Positions 34,312 to 39,686 of a stretch of 39,686 nt of DNA are shown piece after piece. Source of the DNA: a virus; the IMG/VR virus record IMGVR_UViG_3300030430_001380, positions 1,323 through 41,008 of that record, one strand, 5' to 3'. The position numbers and the translations under genes are program-made. The notes beneath the pieces were generated by a model, which ran no database searches, was not told where the DNA came from, and saw only the letters and a list, made by a program, of their open reading frames with translations. Numbering within the stretch: position 1 is the first letter of the stretch; the number at the start of each line of letters is the position of its first letter.

Positions 34312-35184
34312 TTACTCCTTCACGTATTTCGCATATTCTTCAAGCGGCACACCCAATTTTTTCGCTATCGCGACTTGGCTAGGGGTGAGTCTAACCTTTT
34401 TCCCACTGCGCCCAGATGAACTTCTTGTGGCCCCTACAACCGTCTGAGCGGGCCGTTTGGTAGAAGCCGAAGCACCCGTATTAAACTTTGCAGCAATACG
34501 GTTGTCTAATTCAGTATAGTATTCATCGGTTTGCGGGTCAAATCCCTCCTCTTCAACCATTTTTTTATGAATACCAAAAGCTGCATAAGTCATGGCTTCA
34601 TCGGAACCAAACCAGCTATTTTGTAAAGCCCATTGCTCTGCTTTTGCATCAGGCCTTCTGGGCTGTTGCGCAGGCATTGGTTGATTGATTTGCTGTTGTG
34701 CCGCGGCTTGTGCTTGTTGTTGCGCACGGGCAGCCTGCGCTTTTGCTTGCGCTGCACGGTCTGCTTGTATCGCTAAATTAGTTAAAGTACGTTGAGCCTC
34801 TACAGTCGCTGCGCTATCTCCTATTTCAATAGCTCGTGCTAAAGCAGCCTCTGCTTGCTCCATTTGACTACTAACGCGGTTTGAATATTCAGAAACATAG
34901 TTAGTATCTAAACTCTGGATGCGTTGTTTTAATTGGTTCGATTCGTTTTGGACGCCCTGCGCGTATCGGATAGCTTCTTGCTCCCGTCTTTCAGCTTCGC
35001 GCATTTTTTTCGTAAGACGATCAATACGTTTTTGTGTAGCGGTTTCGGCTTTTTTAAACTGATCATCAGTTTCTTCTACCGTTTCAACTTCTTTTTCTTC
35101 TACTTGATCCTCATTAACTTCTACCTCAGTTTCTTGAGAATCATCCAAGTCGAGTTCAACTTGGTTTTCTTTGGCTTCTGCCAT
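34312..35184 (-). CDS. Capsid scaffolding protein
   Basis: From the ATG at 35184 the protein is 290 residues: an acidic N-terminus (about 1-45), a coiled coil (ATQKRIDRLTKKMREAERRE, then up to about 110), an Ala/Gln-rich segment (145-170) and a basic C-terminus (SGRSGKKVRLTPSQVAIAKK and LGVPLEEYAKYVKE). Acidic start, long helix and small basic C-terminal helical domain that binds the coat are usual for phage scaffolds. AGGAGAG lies six bases before this ATG, whereas the earlier ATG at 35190 directly abuts it. It lies between the co-chaperonin and head genes. Confidence 0.82.
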   Translation of the reverse strand: MAEAKENQVELDLDDSQETEVEVNEDQVEEKEVETVEETDDQFKKAETATQKRIDRLTKKMREAERREQEAIRYAQGVQNESNQLKQRIQSLDTNYVSEYSNRVSSQMEQAEAALARAIEIGDSAATVEAQRTLTNLAIQADRAAQAKAQAARAQQQAQAAAQQQINQPMPAQQPRRPDAKAEQWALQNSWFGSDEAMTYAAFGIHKKMVEEEGFDPQTDEYYTELDNRIAAKFNTGASASTKRPAQTVVGATRSSSGRSGKKVRLTPSQVAIAKKLGVPLEEYAKYVKE

Positions 35185-35201
35185 AATCATCTCTCCTTTC
35201 T

Positions 35202-35720
35202 TTACAGATTGTGTATATCTTCTGGTTCCAAAATAGTAGATAGAACTTCGTCATCGTTAAGGATACGAACTTCACCACCATCAATTTGAAATCTTGACCC
35301 TGCATATCGCGCAAATAAAACCCATTGTTTTACCTGACACCATGGACCAGTCGGAAACTTTTCCTTATCCGCATAAGCCAAAGGGCCAACTTTAAGAACA
35401 TATCCAACTTGCGTGGATATCTGACTTTTTTCTTGAACTTCAGTAGGTAAGAAAATACCGCCAGCAGTTTTTGCTTTGCCTTGGTAAGGAAGAATCAAGA
35501 GTCGCCACCCGGTGGGTTCGGGCATTCTTTCGAGAAGAGATTTATCAATCAAGTCAGGATTAAGACGTGGCTTTTCTACGTAAGCATCAGCCAAATTGGG
35601 CTTCTCGCTTTTTTTCGCGTCTTCTTCTTTTTTGATCGGCTCTGCTGCCTCTGCCTCTGCTTGGATGTTGAAAGCAGCGTTTGGTGCGGCAGATAAATCT
35701 ATTTTTGAAGATTTAGTCAT
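35202..35720 (-). CDS. GroES-like (Cpn10) co-chaperonin with N-terminal extension
   Basis: Residues 66-167 follow the Cpn10 pattern: PTGWRLLILPYQGKAKTAGG (69-88), mobile loop with GGIFL (87-91; I-F-L corresponds to the I-V-L tripeptide that contacts GroEL), VGYVLKVGPLAYAD (105-118), VKQWVLFARYAGSRFQID (130-147) and a final VRILNDDEVLSTIL (151-164). The first 60 residues are an extra charged, Ala/Lys-rich arm absent from GroES (97 aa). Phage T4 uses its own gp31 cochaperonin to fold its coat protein with host GroEL; this gene sits one step before the scaffold and four before the capsid gene, so a similar role is likely. The N-terminal arm may direct it to capsid clients. Confidence 0.86.
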   Translation of the reverse strand: MTKSSKIDLSAAPNAAFNIQAEAEAAEPIKKEEDAKKSEKPNLADAYVEKPRLNPDLIDKSLLERMPEPTGWRLLILPYQGKAKTAGGIFLPTEVQEKSQISTQVGYVLKVGPLAYADKEKFPTGPWCQVKQWVLFARYAGSRFQIDGGEVRILNDDEVLSTILEPEDIHNL

Positions 35721-35910
35721 TAGATTGCTCCTGTTTATCTAGCAGGCTCTTGAGTTCCTGTTCCACGTGATTAAGGCATTCCATATTGCCCATAAGCTCA
35801 CGATAATGCTCCATTGATTTTACATTGCCATATATCATAGAGTCAGTAACCGATTGCCGCCTTTCTCTCAAGATTCGAAAGACCGCTTCAGCTATATAAA
35901 TGTCATCCAT
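35713..35910 (-). CDS. Small helical protein at the head-gene operon start, 65 aa
   Basis: The all-helical protein has YIAEAVFRILRERRQSVTDS (5-24), GNVKSMEHYRELMGNMECLN (28-47) and a coiled-coil end (HVEQELKSLLDKQEQ). I have seen this pattern in many phages next to portal or head genes, without a function. It overlaps the co-chaperonin by eight bases, follows a candidate promoter (35941-35956), and its coding sequence holds a partial parS-like site (35759-35774). Confidence 0.68.
   Translation of the reverse strand: MDDIYIAEAVFRILRERRQSVTDSMIYGNVKSMEHYRELMGNMECLNHVEQELKSLLDKQEQSND
35759..35774 (+). promoter_or_regulatory. Partial parS-like site
   Basis: TGTTCCACGTGATTAA agrees with the parS consensus at 13 of 16 positions; the first 12 bases are identical to the full site at 39600 and the right half-site is broken. 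It lies inside the 65-residue gene. Binding would probably be weak. Confidence 0.3.
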
Positions 35911-35940
35911 TTAAAACTCGCATATTATCGAACAATGTCT

Positions 35941-35956
35941 GATATTATCTTAGCAC
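35941..35956 (-). promoter_or_regulatory. Candidate extended -10 promoter for the head gene operon
   Basis: The minus strand reads GTGCTAAGATAATATC here, 31 bases before the ATG of the 65-residue gene. TGC-TAAGAT looks like an extended -10 element; no -35 is evident. The core TAAGATAATATC recurs at the divergent replication promoters. Confidence 0.5.
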
Positions 35957-35994
35957 GACTTGTATACGCTGCGCTAGGATAAAATATAAGAATA

Positions 35995-36468
35995 TTAGAC
36001 GGATCGCAGTTCAAAGTGCGGACCATCAATAAACGGTCTCCTCCCTTGACTACGCCTTAAATCTACATAAGAGTTCATTGCCTCTTCCATCGTGCCTTCC
36101 CAATCTCTCAAATCATCAACCGTCCATGCTGCGCCCCAACGGATGTGCGCCCCGGTTTCAACAGCAGCGGCTTTCATGGCATCTGCCAAATCGTCATACA
36201 AGCTTAACTCCCAAGAACTGCGTGGCCCAACGTAAGCCATCAAATCTACAGCATGACCATAGCCATCTTCTTGTTGCAAATGGTAAGACTTCATAGTCTT
36301 CGATGCGCCTTTTGCAAACAAAGCTTCTTGTTCCTCCAGAGTGCGAACCCCGTAAATCACACCGAAATCTGTTTCAGTGATTTGAATAGCAAGTTTTACT
36401 GTCTCGACTAGCTTAGGGTGAACACCCTCCAACTTGCTGAGACTGCGGGCTGATAATTTAAAACTCAT
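35995..36468 (-). CDS. Endolysin, M15-type L-Ala-D-Glu / D-Ala-D-Ala peptidase
   Basis: The 157-residue protein has the VanY-like M15 pattern: a substrate-binding start (VIYGVRTLEEQEALFAKGAS, 38-57), SYHLQQEDGYGHAVDLMAY (61-79) with likely zinc ligands H63 and D75, and DGPHFEL (148-154) with H151 as the third. The loop between H63 and D75 is about five residues longer than the usual SxHxxGxAxD. Single-domain size suits a phage endolysin that cleaves peptide cross-bridges. No signal peptide is present. It overlaps the holin by four bases (ATGA). Confidence 0.85.
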   Translation of the reverse strand: MSFKLSARSLSKLEGVHPKLVETVKLAIQITETDFGVIYGVRTLEEQEALFAKGASKTMKSYHLQQEDGYGHAVDLMAYVGPRSSWELSLYDDLADAMKAAAVETGAHIRWGAAWTVDDLRDWEGTMEEAMNSYVDLRRSQGRRPFIDGPHFELRSV

Positions 36469-36860
36469 TTCGTAAGACCTTTTGCTTTTTCAAAAGTACG
36501 AAGACCACCGAGCCCCAACATACCCAGCAATACAGTCATCAAGCTTTCCATGTCAAAAGCGGGTAGTTCTGGTGGGACGATTCCGGCATAAGCAAAACCA
36601 AAGGTAATCATTGGCACGATTACAAAATGCCATATCATGGCAAAGGAAAGACCCCAGCCAAGAAAGGGTCTCCATCCTGCAATAAAGACACTACGATGTT
36701 GCGCCTCCATTTTGTTGATTTCTAATTGACCCATGTTAGCTTCATGAGCCTGTTTTTCTGCCATCGTGGCTATTTCATGCGCCAACTTGGCTTTTTCATC
36801 CGCATCGGGGATAAATTTATCTAATAGTCCTGTGACTGGACCTATCAGTGATTGCAACAT
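36465..36860 (-). CDS. Holin of the three-TM gene-transfer-agent type
   Basis: The 131-residue protein has an N-terminal amphipathic region (LQSLIGPVTGLLDKFIPDAD), a charged helix (23-55), then hydrophobic helices at about 66-92 and 104-121, and a Lys-rich end. The segment HRSVFIAGWRPFLGWGLSFA (55-74) is typical of the GTA_holin_3TM group. AGGAGGT lies just before the ATG at 36860; the GTG six bases upstream would overlap this site. It should open the inner membrane for the endolysin encoded by the next gene. Confidence 0.85.
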   Translation of the reverse strand: MLQSLIGPVTGLLDKFIPDADEKAKLAHEIATMAEKQAHEANMGQLEINKMEAQHRSVFIAGWRPFLGWGLSFAMIWHFVIVPMITFGFAYAGIVPPELPAFDMESLMTVLLGMLGLGGLRTFEKAKGLTK

Positions 36861-36882
36861 AGGCACCTCCTGCGATTTGCCG

Positions 36883-36897
36883 CATTTTATCTTATAC
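36883..36897 (-). promoter_or_regulatory. Candidate lysis-gene promoter element
   Basis: The minus strand reads GTATAAGATAAAATG 23 bases before the holin ATG, in an AT-rich gap. Its first ten bases are identical to those on the minus strand at the replication promoters (5346-5360). A -35 match is poor. Confidence 0.45.
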
Positions 36898-36927
36898 TGA
36901 AATTAATAAATAATAAAGTCAGAAAAA

Positions 36928-37176
36928 TCAATCATCTGAGATGGGACGGGTAGGATCACGAAACTTTATTTTTGTGCCTGCGTCTGCGGTAGGTATTTCA
37001 CGTATGCGACAATACGTTTTGAAGTATGGGTTTTGCCCGAATATAAAATTGTTTGTGCCTACATTTTGTGTGTTCAAAGCGGTTGAATATTCGACACAAG
37101 AAGTTAGCTCACGGAAGTAAAACTCTTCTCCAGTGGGTTGGTTACGTTCTAAAACGATTAGAACGAAGATCATCAT
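36928..37176 (-). CDS. Small hypothetical protein with hydrophobic N-terminus, 82 aa
   Basis: The protein starts MMIFVLIVLERNQ, a short hydrophobic stretch that may act as a signal or anchor, followed by a polar part with conserved-looking Cys (TSCVEYSTALNTQNVGTNNF, 25-44; YFKTYCRIREIP, about 51-62). The ribosome binding site is poor (GGAG 16 bases away). It is in the same frame as the ORF at 37186-37521 and is separated from it only by the TAG and three codons. It could be a separate small periplasmic protein or the end of a longer protein. Confidence 0.5.
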   Translation of the reverse strand: MMIFVLIVLERNQPTGEEFYFRELTSCVEYSTALNTQNVGTNNFIFGQNPYFKTYCRIREIPTADAGTKIKFRDPTRPISDD

Positions 37177-37185
37177 CGTATCGAT

Positions 37186-37521
37186 CTACAATCTCCGTTT
37201 TTTTGTTAAAGCTTGTGTTTTCGGAGCCTCTGGAGCGATAAGAGTCCACGTCATAACCTCTAAAGGTCTTTGCCAAGCAGTGCCAAGCAGATACGATCCA
37301 CGATTTCTAATGTATATCATAGCCCCATAACCACACTTCCCTTGGTTATGATTAAGCCAATCCTGTGCTACCAGAAATCTTTTTGATGGTGGTTGAACGT
37401 CTGCGAGTAAGACGAACTCCCTTAAATCACAATCTAATCTTGGTTCTGCTGGATTAAAATATTTATGAGCTGTTGCAACTTCTGGTCGCTGGCTTTCGCG
37501 GTTTCCTCCATTGCTGCGAGG
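37186..37521 (-). CDS. ORF without a start codon, candidate -1 frameshift extension
   Basis: This frame is open for 111 codons, ending with TAG at 37186-37188. It contains no ATG, GTG or TTG until an ATG two-thirds along. The part beyond the 102-residue gene reads like a real protein: RLDCDLREFVLLADVQPPSK, VAQDWLNHNQGKCGYG, LLGTAWQRPLEVMTWTLIAP, TQALTKKRRL. It lies exactly in the -1 frame of the upstream gene after its A AAA AAC heptamer. If a frameshift occurs, the product is 185 residues (74+111). Otherwise it is a remnant of a gene that lost its start, or hides a sequence error. No family is recognised. Confidence 0.45.
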   Translation of the reverse strand, partial: PRSNGGNRESQRPEVATAHKYFNPAEPRLDCDLREFVLLADVQPPSKRFLVAQDWLNHNQGKCGYGAMIYIRNRGSYLLGTAWQRPLEVMTWTLIAPEAPKTQALTKKRRL

Positions 37522-37742
37522 TTTTTTGTTATTGCCTGTATCGCCTGCTCATTCAATTTTGTGCTTGTTCCGTTTTCCTCCGCTTTAGCCGCTGTTTCTC
37601 TCACTTTCGCTTCAAGTTTAACAACTTCTTCCTTGGTAGCTTCGGCGTTGGCGGTGACAGTTCCGTAGCTGACGGCGATTGTCAGTGCACCAATCAAGAG
37701 AGGGAGCGCCCACGTGGGGACCTTTATATGTGTTTCAGACAT
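37434..37742 (-). CDS. Membrane-anchored coiled-coil protein (spanin-like layout), 102 aa
   Basis: Residues 12-30 are one transmembrane helix (ALPLLIGALTIAVSYGTV) after a short cytoplasmic N-terminus, followed by a long coiled coil (TKEEVVKLEAKVRETAAKAE, 36-55, and up to the end). This is the layout of an i-spanin or similar envelope protein, and it lies in the lysis region. AAGGAG lies seven bases before the ATG and a TATAAT (37766-37771) lies upstream. Codons 72-74 read ACA AAA AAC, giving the slippery heptamer A AAA AAC at 37521-37527, after which the -1 frame stays open for another 111 codons. Confidence 0.72.
   Translation of the reverse strand: MSETHIKVPTWALPLLIGALTIAVSYGTVTANAEATKEEVVKLEAKVRETAAKAEENGTSTKLNEQAIQAITKNLAAMEETAKASDQKLQQLINILIQQNQD
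37521..37527 (-). promoter_or_regulatory. Candidate -1 ribosomal frameshift slippery site (A AAA AAC)
   Basis: In the zero frame of the 102-residue gene the codons ACA AAA AAC give the canonical X XXY YYZ heptamer. The -1 frame then reads 111 sense codons to TAG at 37186. No downstream pseudoknot was worked out by eye. Confidence 0.4.
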
Positions 37743-37765
37743 AAAACTACTCCTTATAAATTATC

Positions 37766-37771
37766 ATTATA
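37766..37771 (-). promoter_or_regulatory. Possible -10 box (TATAAT) before the 102-aa gene
   Basis: The minus strand carries TGTGTATAATGATAATTT, with a perfect TATAAT and a TG two bases upstream, 24 bases before the ATG at 37742. No convincing -35 is seen. It lies just past the stop of the upstream gene. Confidence 0.4.
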
Positions 37772-37780
37772 CACATTTTT

Positions 37781-38098
37781 TTATTTGCGCGACATCCATG
37801 CCGAAACGCCCATGTAGCTTCCTACAATGCCCGCTATCGTAATAAAAAAAACATCTGATACATCTTTCAATAGTTCTATACGACTGTCCGGTATGAAAGG
37901 CATAAACAACATTGCAGTAAAAACGGCACCTCCTATCATGGCAGACCGAGCAATGCGTAACTGTGCCATATGTTTTCTTGATTGATCTTCAAATTCCCGT
38001 ATTTCTCTAGCACGGTCTATTTCTGCATCACTTACCACACCGTCATGATCTAAGTCATATTTTTCGTACTCTGATTTTTCTTCTAACCTTTTAACCAT
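37781..38098 (-). CDS. EF-hand membrane protein, 105 aa
   Basis: From the ATG at 38098 the protein has an EF-hand loop at 15-26 (D15-L-D17-H-D19-G-V21-V-S23-D-A-E26), a charged helix, then two transmembrane helices at about 51-69 and 80-99, ending SAWMSRK. This combination of a short EF-hand and two TMs is familiar from marine phages, without a known function. The longer frame to 38251 would overlap the upstream gene by 169 bases and starts with Lys/Thr-rich shadow sequence. It may be a holin-like or calcium-responsive lysis protein. Confidence 0.72.
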   Translation of the reverse strand: MVKRLEEKSEYEKYDLDHDGVVSDAEIDRAREIREFEDQSRKHMAQLRIARSAMIGGAVFTAMLFMPFIPDSRIELLKDVSDVFFITIAGIVGSYMGVSAWMSRK

Positions 38099-38538
38099 TT
38101 GACCCAAACCATAAGCAAAATAAAACCTCCGACAACAATTGACGCTCCGATAAAGTAAGCAAAATAATCCCAGTTTTTTGCTCGTTGTCGTTTTTTTGCT
38201 AGTTCTTCTTCTCTTCGTTGTTTTCTTGCTTGTGCTAAATACCTTTGCCAATCATCCCACATACCGGGACGACCGTAGAGCTTCATCATAGATTCGAGTT
38301 CTTTTTCTACCTGTTTTATTTTTTCTAGAGCCATAAACTCTTCAAAATCGTTTTCTGTTTTACCGCCAAGAACAGCAAGAACACTTTTTTTCTTCTTGTT
38401 ACCACGGCGTTGTAAGTCTTCCTTCGCACCCACCATTTGTCCGATAGCGCCCATGGCATCGGACAAATCTCGACCGTTGGCAATAAATTGCTTTACTACC
38501 GAAAATCCAGCGTTAAATGCGGCAAGTTCAGCGATCAA
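38083..38538 (-). CDS. Conserved phage protein with C-terminal membrane anchor, 151 aa
   Basis: The protein begins at a TTG (MIAELAAFNAGFSVVKQFI), followed by IGQMVGAKEDLQRRG (32-46), FEEFMALEKIKQVEKELESM (66-85), LYGRPGMWDDWQRYLAQARK (87-106), a basic helix and one C-terminal TM (124-146). Homologues from marine phages keep the same order and the GRPG-x-WDDW motif; the function is not known. No ATG is available upstream because the frame has a TAA 24 bases before the TTG; GGGGG lies 11 bases before the TTG. It overlaps the EF-hand gene by 16 bases. Confidence 0.74.
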   Translation of the reverse strand: MIAELAAFNAGFSVVKQFIANGRDLSDAMGAIGQMVGAKEDLQRRGNKKKKSVLAVLGGKTENDFEEFMALEKIKQVEKELESMMKLYGRPGMWDDWQRYLAQARKQRREEELAKKRQRAKNWDYFAYFIGASIVVGGFILLMVWVKWLKG

Positions 38539-38561
38539 ATCTAATTGCCCCCGTTTTTACA

Positions 38562-39686
38562 TTATCCACCCCCGGCGAGTGATCCAATGCCTCCTTGCGT
38601 TTCGGGTCTCCGAAAGGGGTTAACACCTACCGGGAAGCTCGGTTGTACACCAGTTAGGCCGAAAGAACTAGCCGATCTTACGTTTACAGGCATCGGAGGA
38701 CTCTGCATCGGGGGCAAACTATCGTCGCCTATTCCCAAATCCCCCACAGGACCAACAGGGGTTACCGTGTAACTGCCTGCATTATCTGAAGTTGTACCAG
38801 ATGGTATTGAATCAAACGTGTTGTTACCTCCAAATGGATTGAAACCTCCACCCGTAACAACGTCTAAAGCGCCGGGATTATCTTCTAAATACTCATCCAA
38901 AGCAGCCTGTTGTGCCGGTGTCAACCCAGTGTTGGTAGGATTGGTAGGTACGGGTGTACCGGGCTCAATATCTCCAAACTCTGCCATCTGTCCGTCAGTC
39001 AAAAACTCACTTGCAGGGGTTGTGAAATCTTCTGGATTAAATCCTCCTAGATCAACACCTGTTCCAACCGCTTCGTCTATTGCTTCTTGTGGCAGCGTTG
39101 GGATAGGCGGGATTCCGGGTGTCGGTCCTGCAACGGGACCTTGTGTACCACCGATACTAACACCAGTGTCATCAGCAAGATTTCCAAGGTTAATACCTGT
39201 AAACGCTCCACCTTCAACATCAGATAAATCTAAACGACCTCCATCTGGCAGCGGTATTTCATCTACAAAACGTCTAGGTGGTACTTGCACGGGGGGCGTC
39301 ACAACAGGCTCCGGCGGTGCTTGTGGCAATGTTGCTATACCGCCAGTTGGAGGCGGCGGAGTAAGAGTTCCTAATTCAGGATCACTAAACAGCGAGGGGT
39401 CTATCTCTGGTGTCGCACCTCGCGCTGGCTCGAACGGAACAGGCCTCGGTGTAGGGACTGGCCGCGGTGGTGGTACAGGCCCCGGATCAAAAATTGCCGG
39501 TGGCGGATCGGCGCGTTGCGGAGTCGGCGCTACAGGCTCTGGTGTGGGCTGCATAACAGGCCGTGGAACTTCTACAGGAAGCGGTGCTACCGGTCCAACT
39601 GTTCCACGTGAAACAATGTCGTCCGGTGGCGCAGGTACGTTAATCGGTGGTGGCACCTGCACTGGTGGTGTGGGCGGTGGTGGTGG
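38562..39686 (-). CDS. Proline-rich structural-type protein (5' end beyond window)
   Basis: The visible 374 residues have no start within the window. The first 140 are Pro-rich low complexity (for example PPPRPVPTPRPVP), then a Gly/Asp/Pro-rich part (LPDGGRLDLSDVEGGAFTGI, GLTPAQQAALDEYLEDNPGA), ending with GLTGVQPSFPVGVNPFRRP. Such a chain is mostly disordered and would suit a linker-rich virion or internal protein. It is the most promoter-proximal gene visible of the leftward late block. Positions 39600-39615 within it are a full match to bacterial parS. Terminase and portal would be expected further upstream. Confidence 0.68.
   Translation of the reverse strand, partial: PPPPPTPPVQVPPPINVPAPPDDIVSRGTVGPVAPLPVEVPRPVMQPTPEPVAPTPQRADPPPAIFDPGPVPPPRPVPTPRPVPFEPARGATPEIDPSLFSDPELGTLTPPPPTGGIATLPQAPPEPVVTPPVQVPPRRFVDEIPLPDGGRLDLSDVEGGAFTGINLGNLADDTGVSIGGTQGPVAGPTPGIPPIPTLPQEAIDEAVGTGVDLGGFNPEDFTTPASEFLTDGQMAEFGDIEPGTPVPTNPTNTGLTPAQQAALDEYLEDNPGALDVVTGGGFNPFGGNNTFDSIPSGTTSDNAGSYTVTPVGPVGDLGIGDDSLPPMQSPPMPVNVRSASSFGLTGVQPSFPVGVNPFRRPETQGGIGSLAGGG
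39600..39615 (+). promoter_or_regulatory. parS: parS-like ParB-binding site
   Basis: The sequence TGTTCCACGTGAAACA matches the bacterial chromosomal parS consensus TGTTNCACGTGAAACA at all 15 fixed positions. It is a near-palindrome read as codons for I-V-S-R-G-T in the proline-rich gene. No parA or parB gene is in the window, so host or off-window ParB would have to bind it. Confidence 0.75.

Noticed and set aside
37705-37718. CACGTG core at GCCCACGTGGGGAC as another parS-like site
   Set aside because: Only the central hexamer agrees; the flanks differ from parS. The cores near 7360, 8840 and 16525 fail in the same way.
38099-38251. Lys/Thr-rich N-terminal extension of the EF-hand membrane protein
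   Set aside because: It lies wholly inside the 151-residue gene in another frame and looks like a shadow.
38562-38570. TTATCCACC, one base from a DnaA box
   Set aside because: A single 8/9 match covering a stop codon, with no cluster or AT-rich unwinding region nearby.
1-39686. tRNA genes, integrase, repressor or attachment sites
   Set aside because: None was recognised on either strand by eye, so temperate lifestyle is not supported from this window.

Overview
The window is most of the genome of a tailed, probably short-tailed (podovirus-like), marine-type bacteriophage. It has replication genes, a virion gene block, fibres and a lysis block, and no ribosomal, tRNA or housekeeping gene. 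There is no sheath, tail tube or conventional tape measure. Instead there are two tail-adaptor-like proteins, a P22-gp10-like tail protein and four very large internal-virion-type proteins, which fits a podovirus. The S74 fibre, the DFRVES fibre modules and many small conserved genes are typical of uncultured marine phages. GC looks moderate by eye, higher than expected for a SAR11 phage. A three-TM holin of the gene-transfer-agent type hints at an alphaproteobacterial host; this is inference. Terminase and portal are not visible and presumably lie beyond the right edge. Most of DNA polymerase lies beyond the left edge.

Layout, left to right. Positions 1-5292 are a minus-strand replication operon. 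In transcription order it holds a conserved phage protein, an ssDNA-binding-type protein, an intrinsic terminator, an AEP primase, a tiny helix-turn-helix gene overlapping both neighbours, a UvrD-like helicase, a DUF6378-like protein and family A DNA polymerase (cut). Positions 5293-5399 hold overlapping divergent promoters. Positions 5400-6848 carry the only confident plus-strand gene, a SNF2-like helicase, which collides tail-to-tail with the late operon. From 6845 to 38538 all genes are minus-strand virion and lysis genes: membrane-anchored coiled coil, internal virion proteins (7223-19329), zinc ribbon and tail proteins (19329-21777), fibre and accessory genes (21779-27446), adaptors (27449-29419), small Lys-rich proteins (29419-31273), head proteins with a strong terminator after the major capsid gene (31281-34307), scaffold and a GroES-like co-chaperonin (34312-35720), endolysin and holin (35995-36860), then small membrane proteins. 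A proline-rich gene (38562-39686) runs off the right edge.

How the genes work together: polymerase, primase, two helicases and the SSB-like protein form a largely self-contained replication set. Scaffold, co-chaperonin and capsid genes sit together as a head-assembly set. The large Ala/Gln- and membrane-active-type proteins are plausible ejection-apparatus parts. Holin, M15 endolysin and single-TM coiled-coil proteins form the lysis module.

Most notable signals: a full 16-bp match to the bacterial chromosomal parS site inside the proline-rich gene, with a partial copy 3.8 kb away; a candidate -1 ribosomal frameshift (A AAA AAC) joining a membrane-anchored coiled-coil protein to an ORF with no start codon; and a 372-residue stretch of an internal virion protein that tiles exactly into 11- and 7-residue units. 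No stretch longer than 300 bases lacks a proposed coding sequence.
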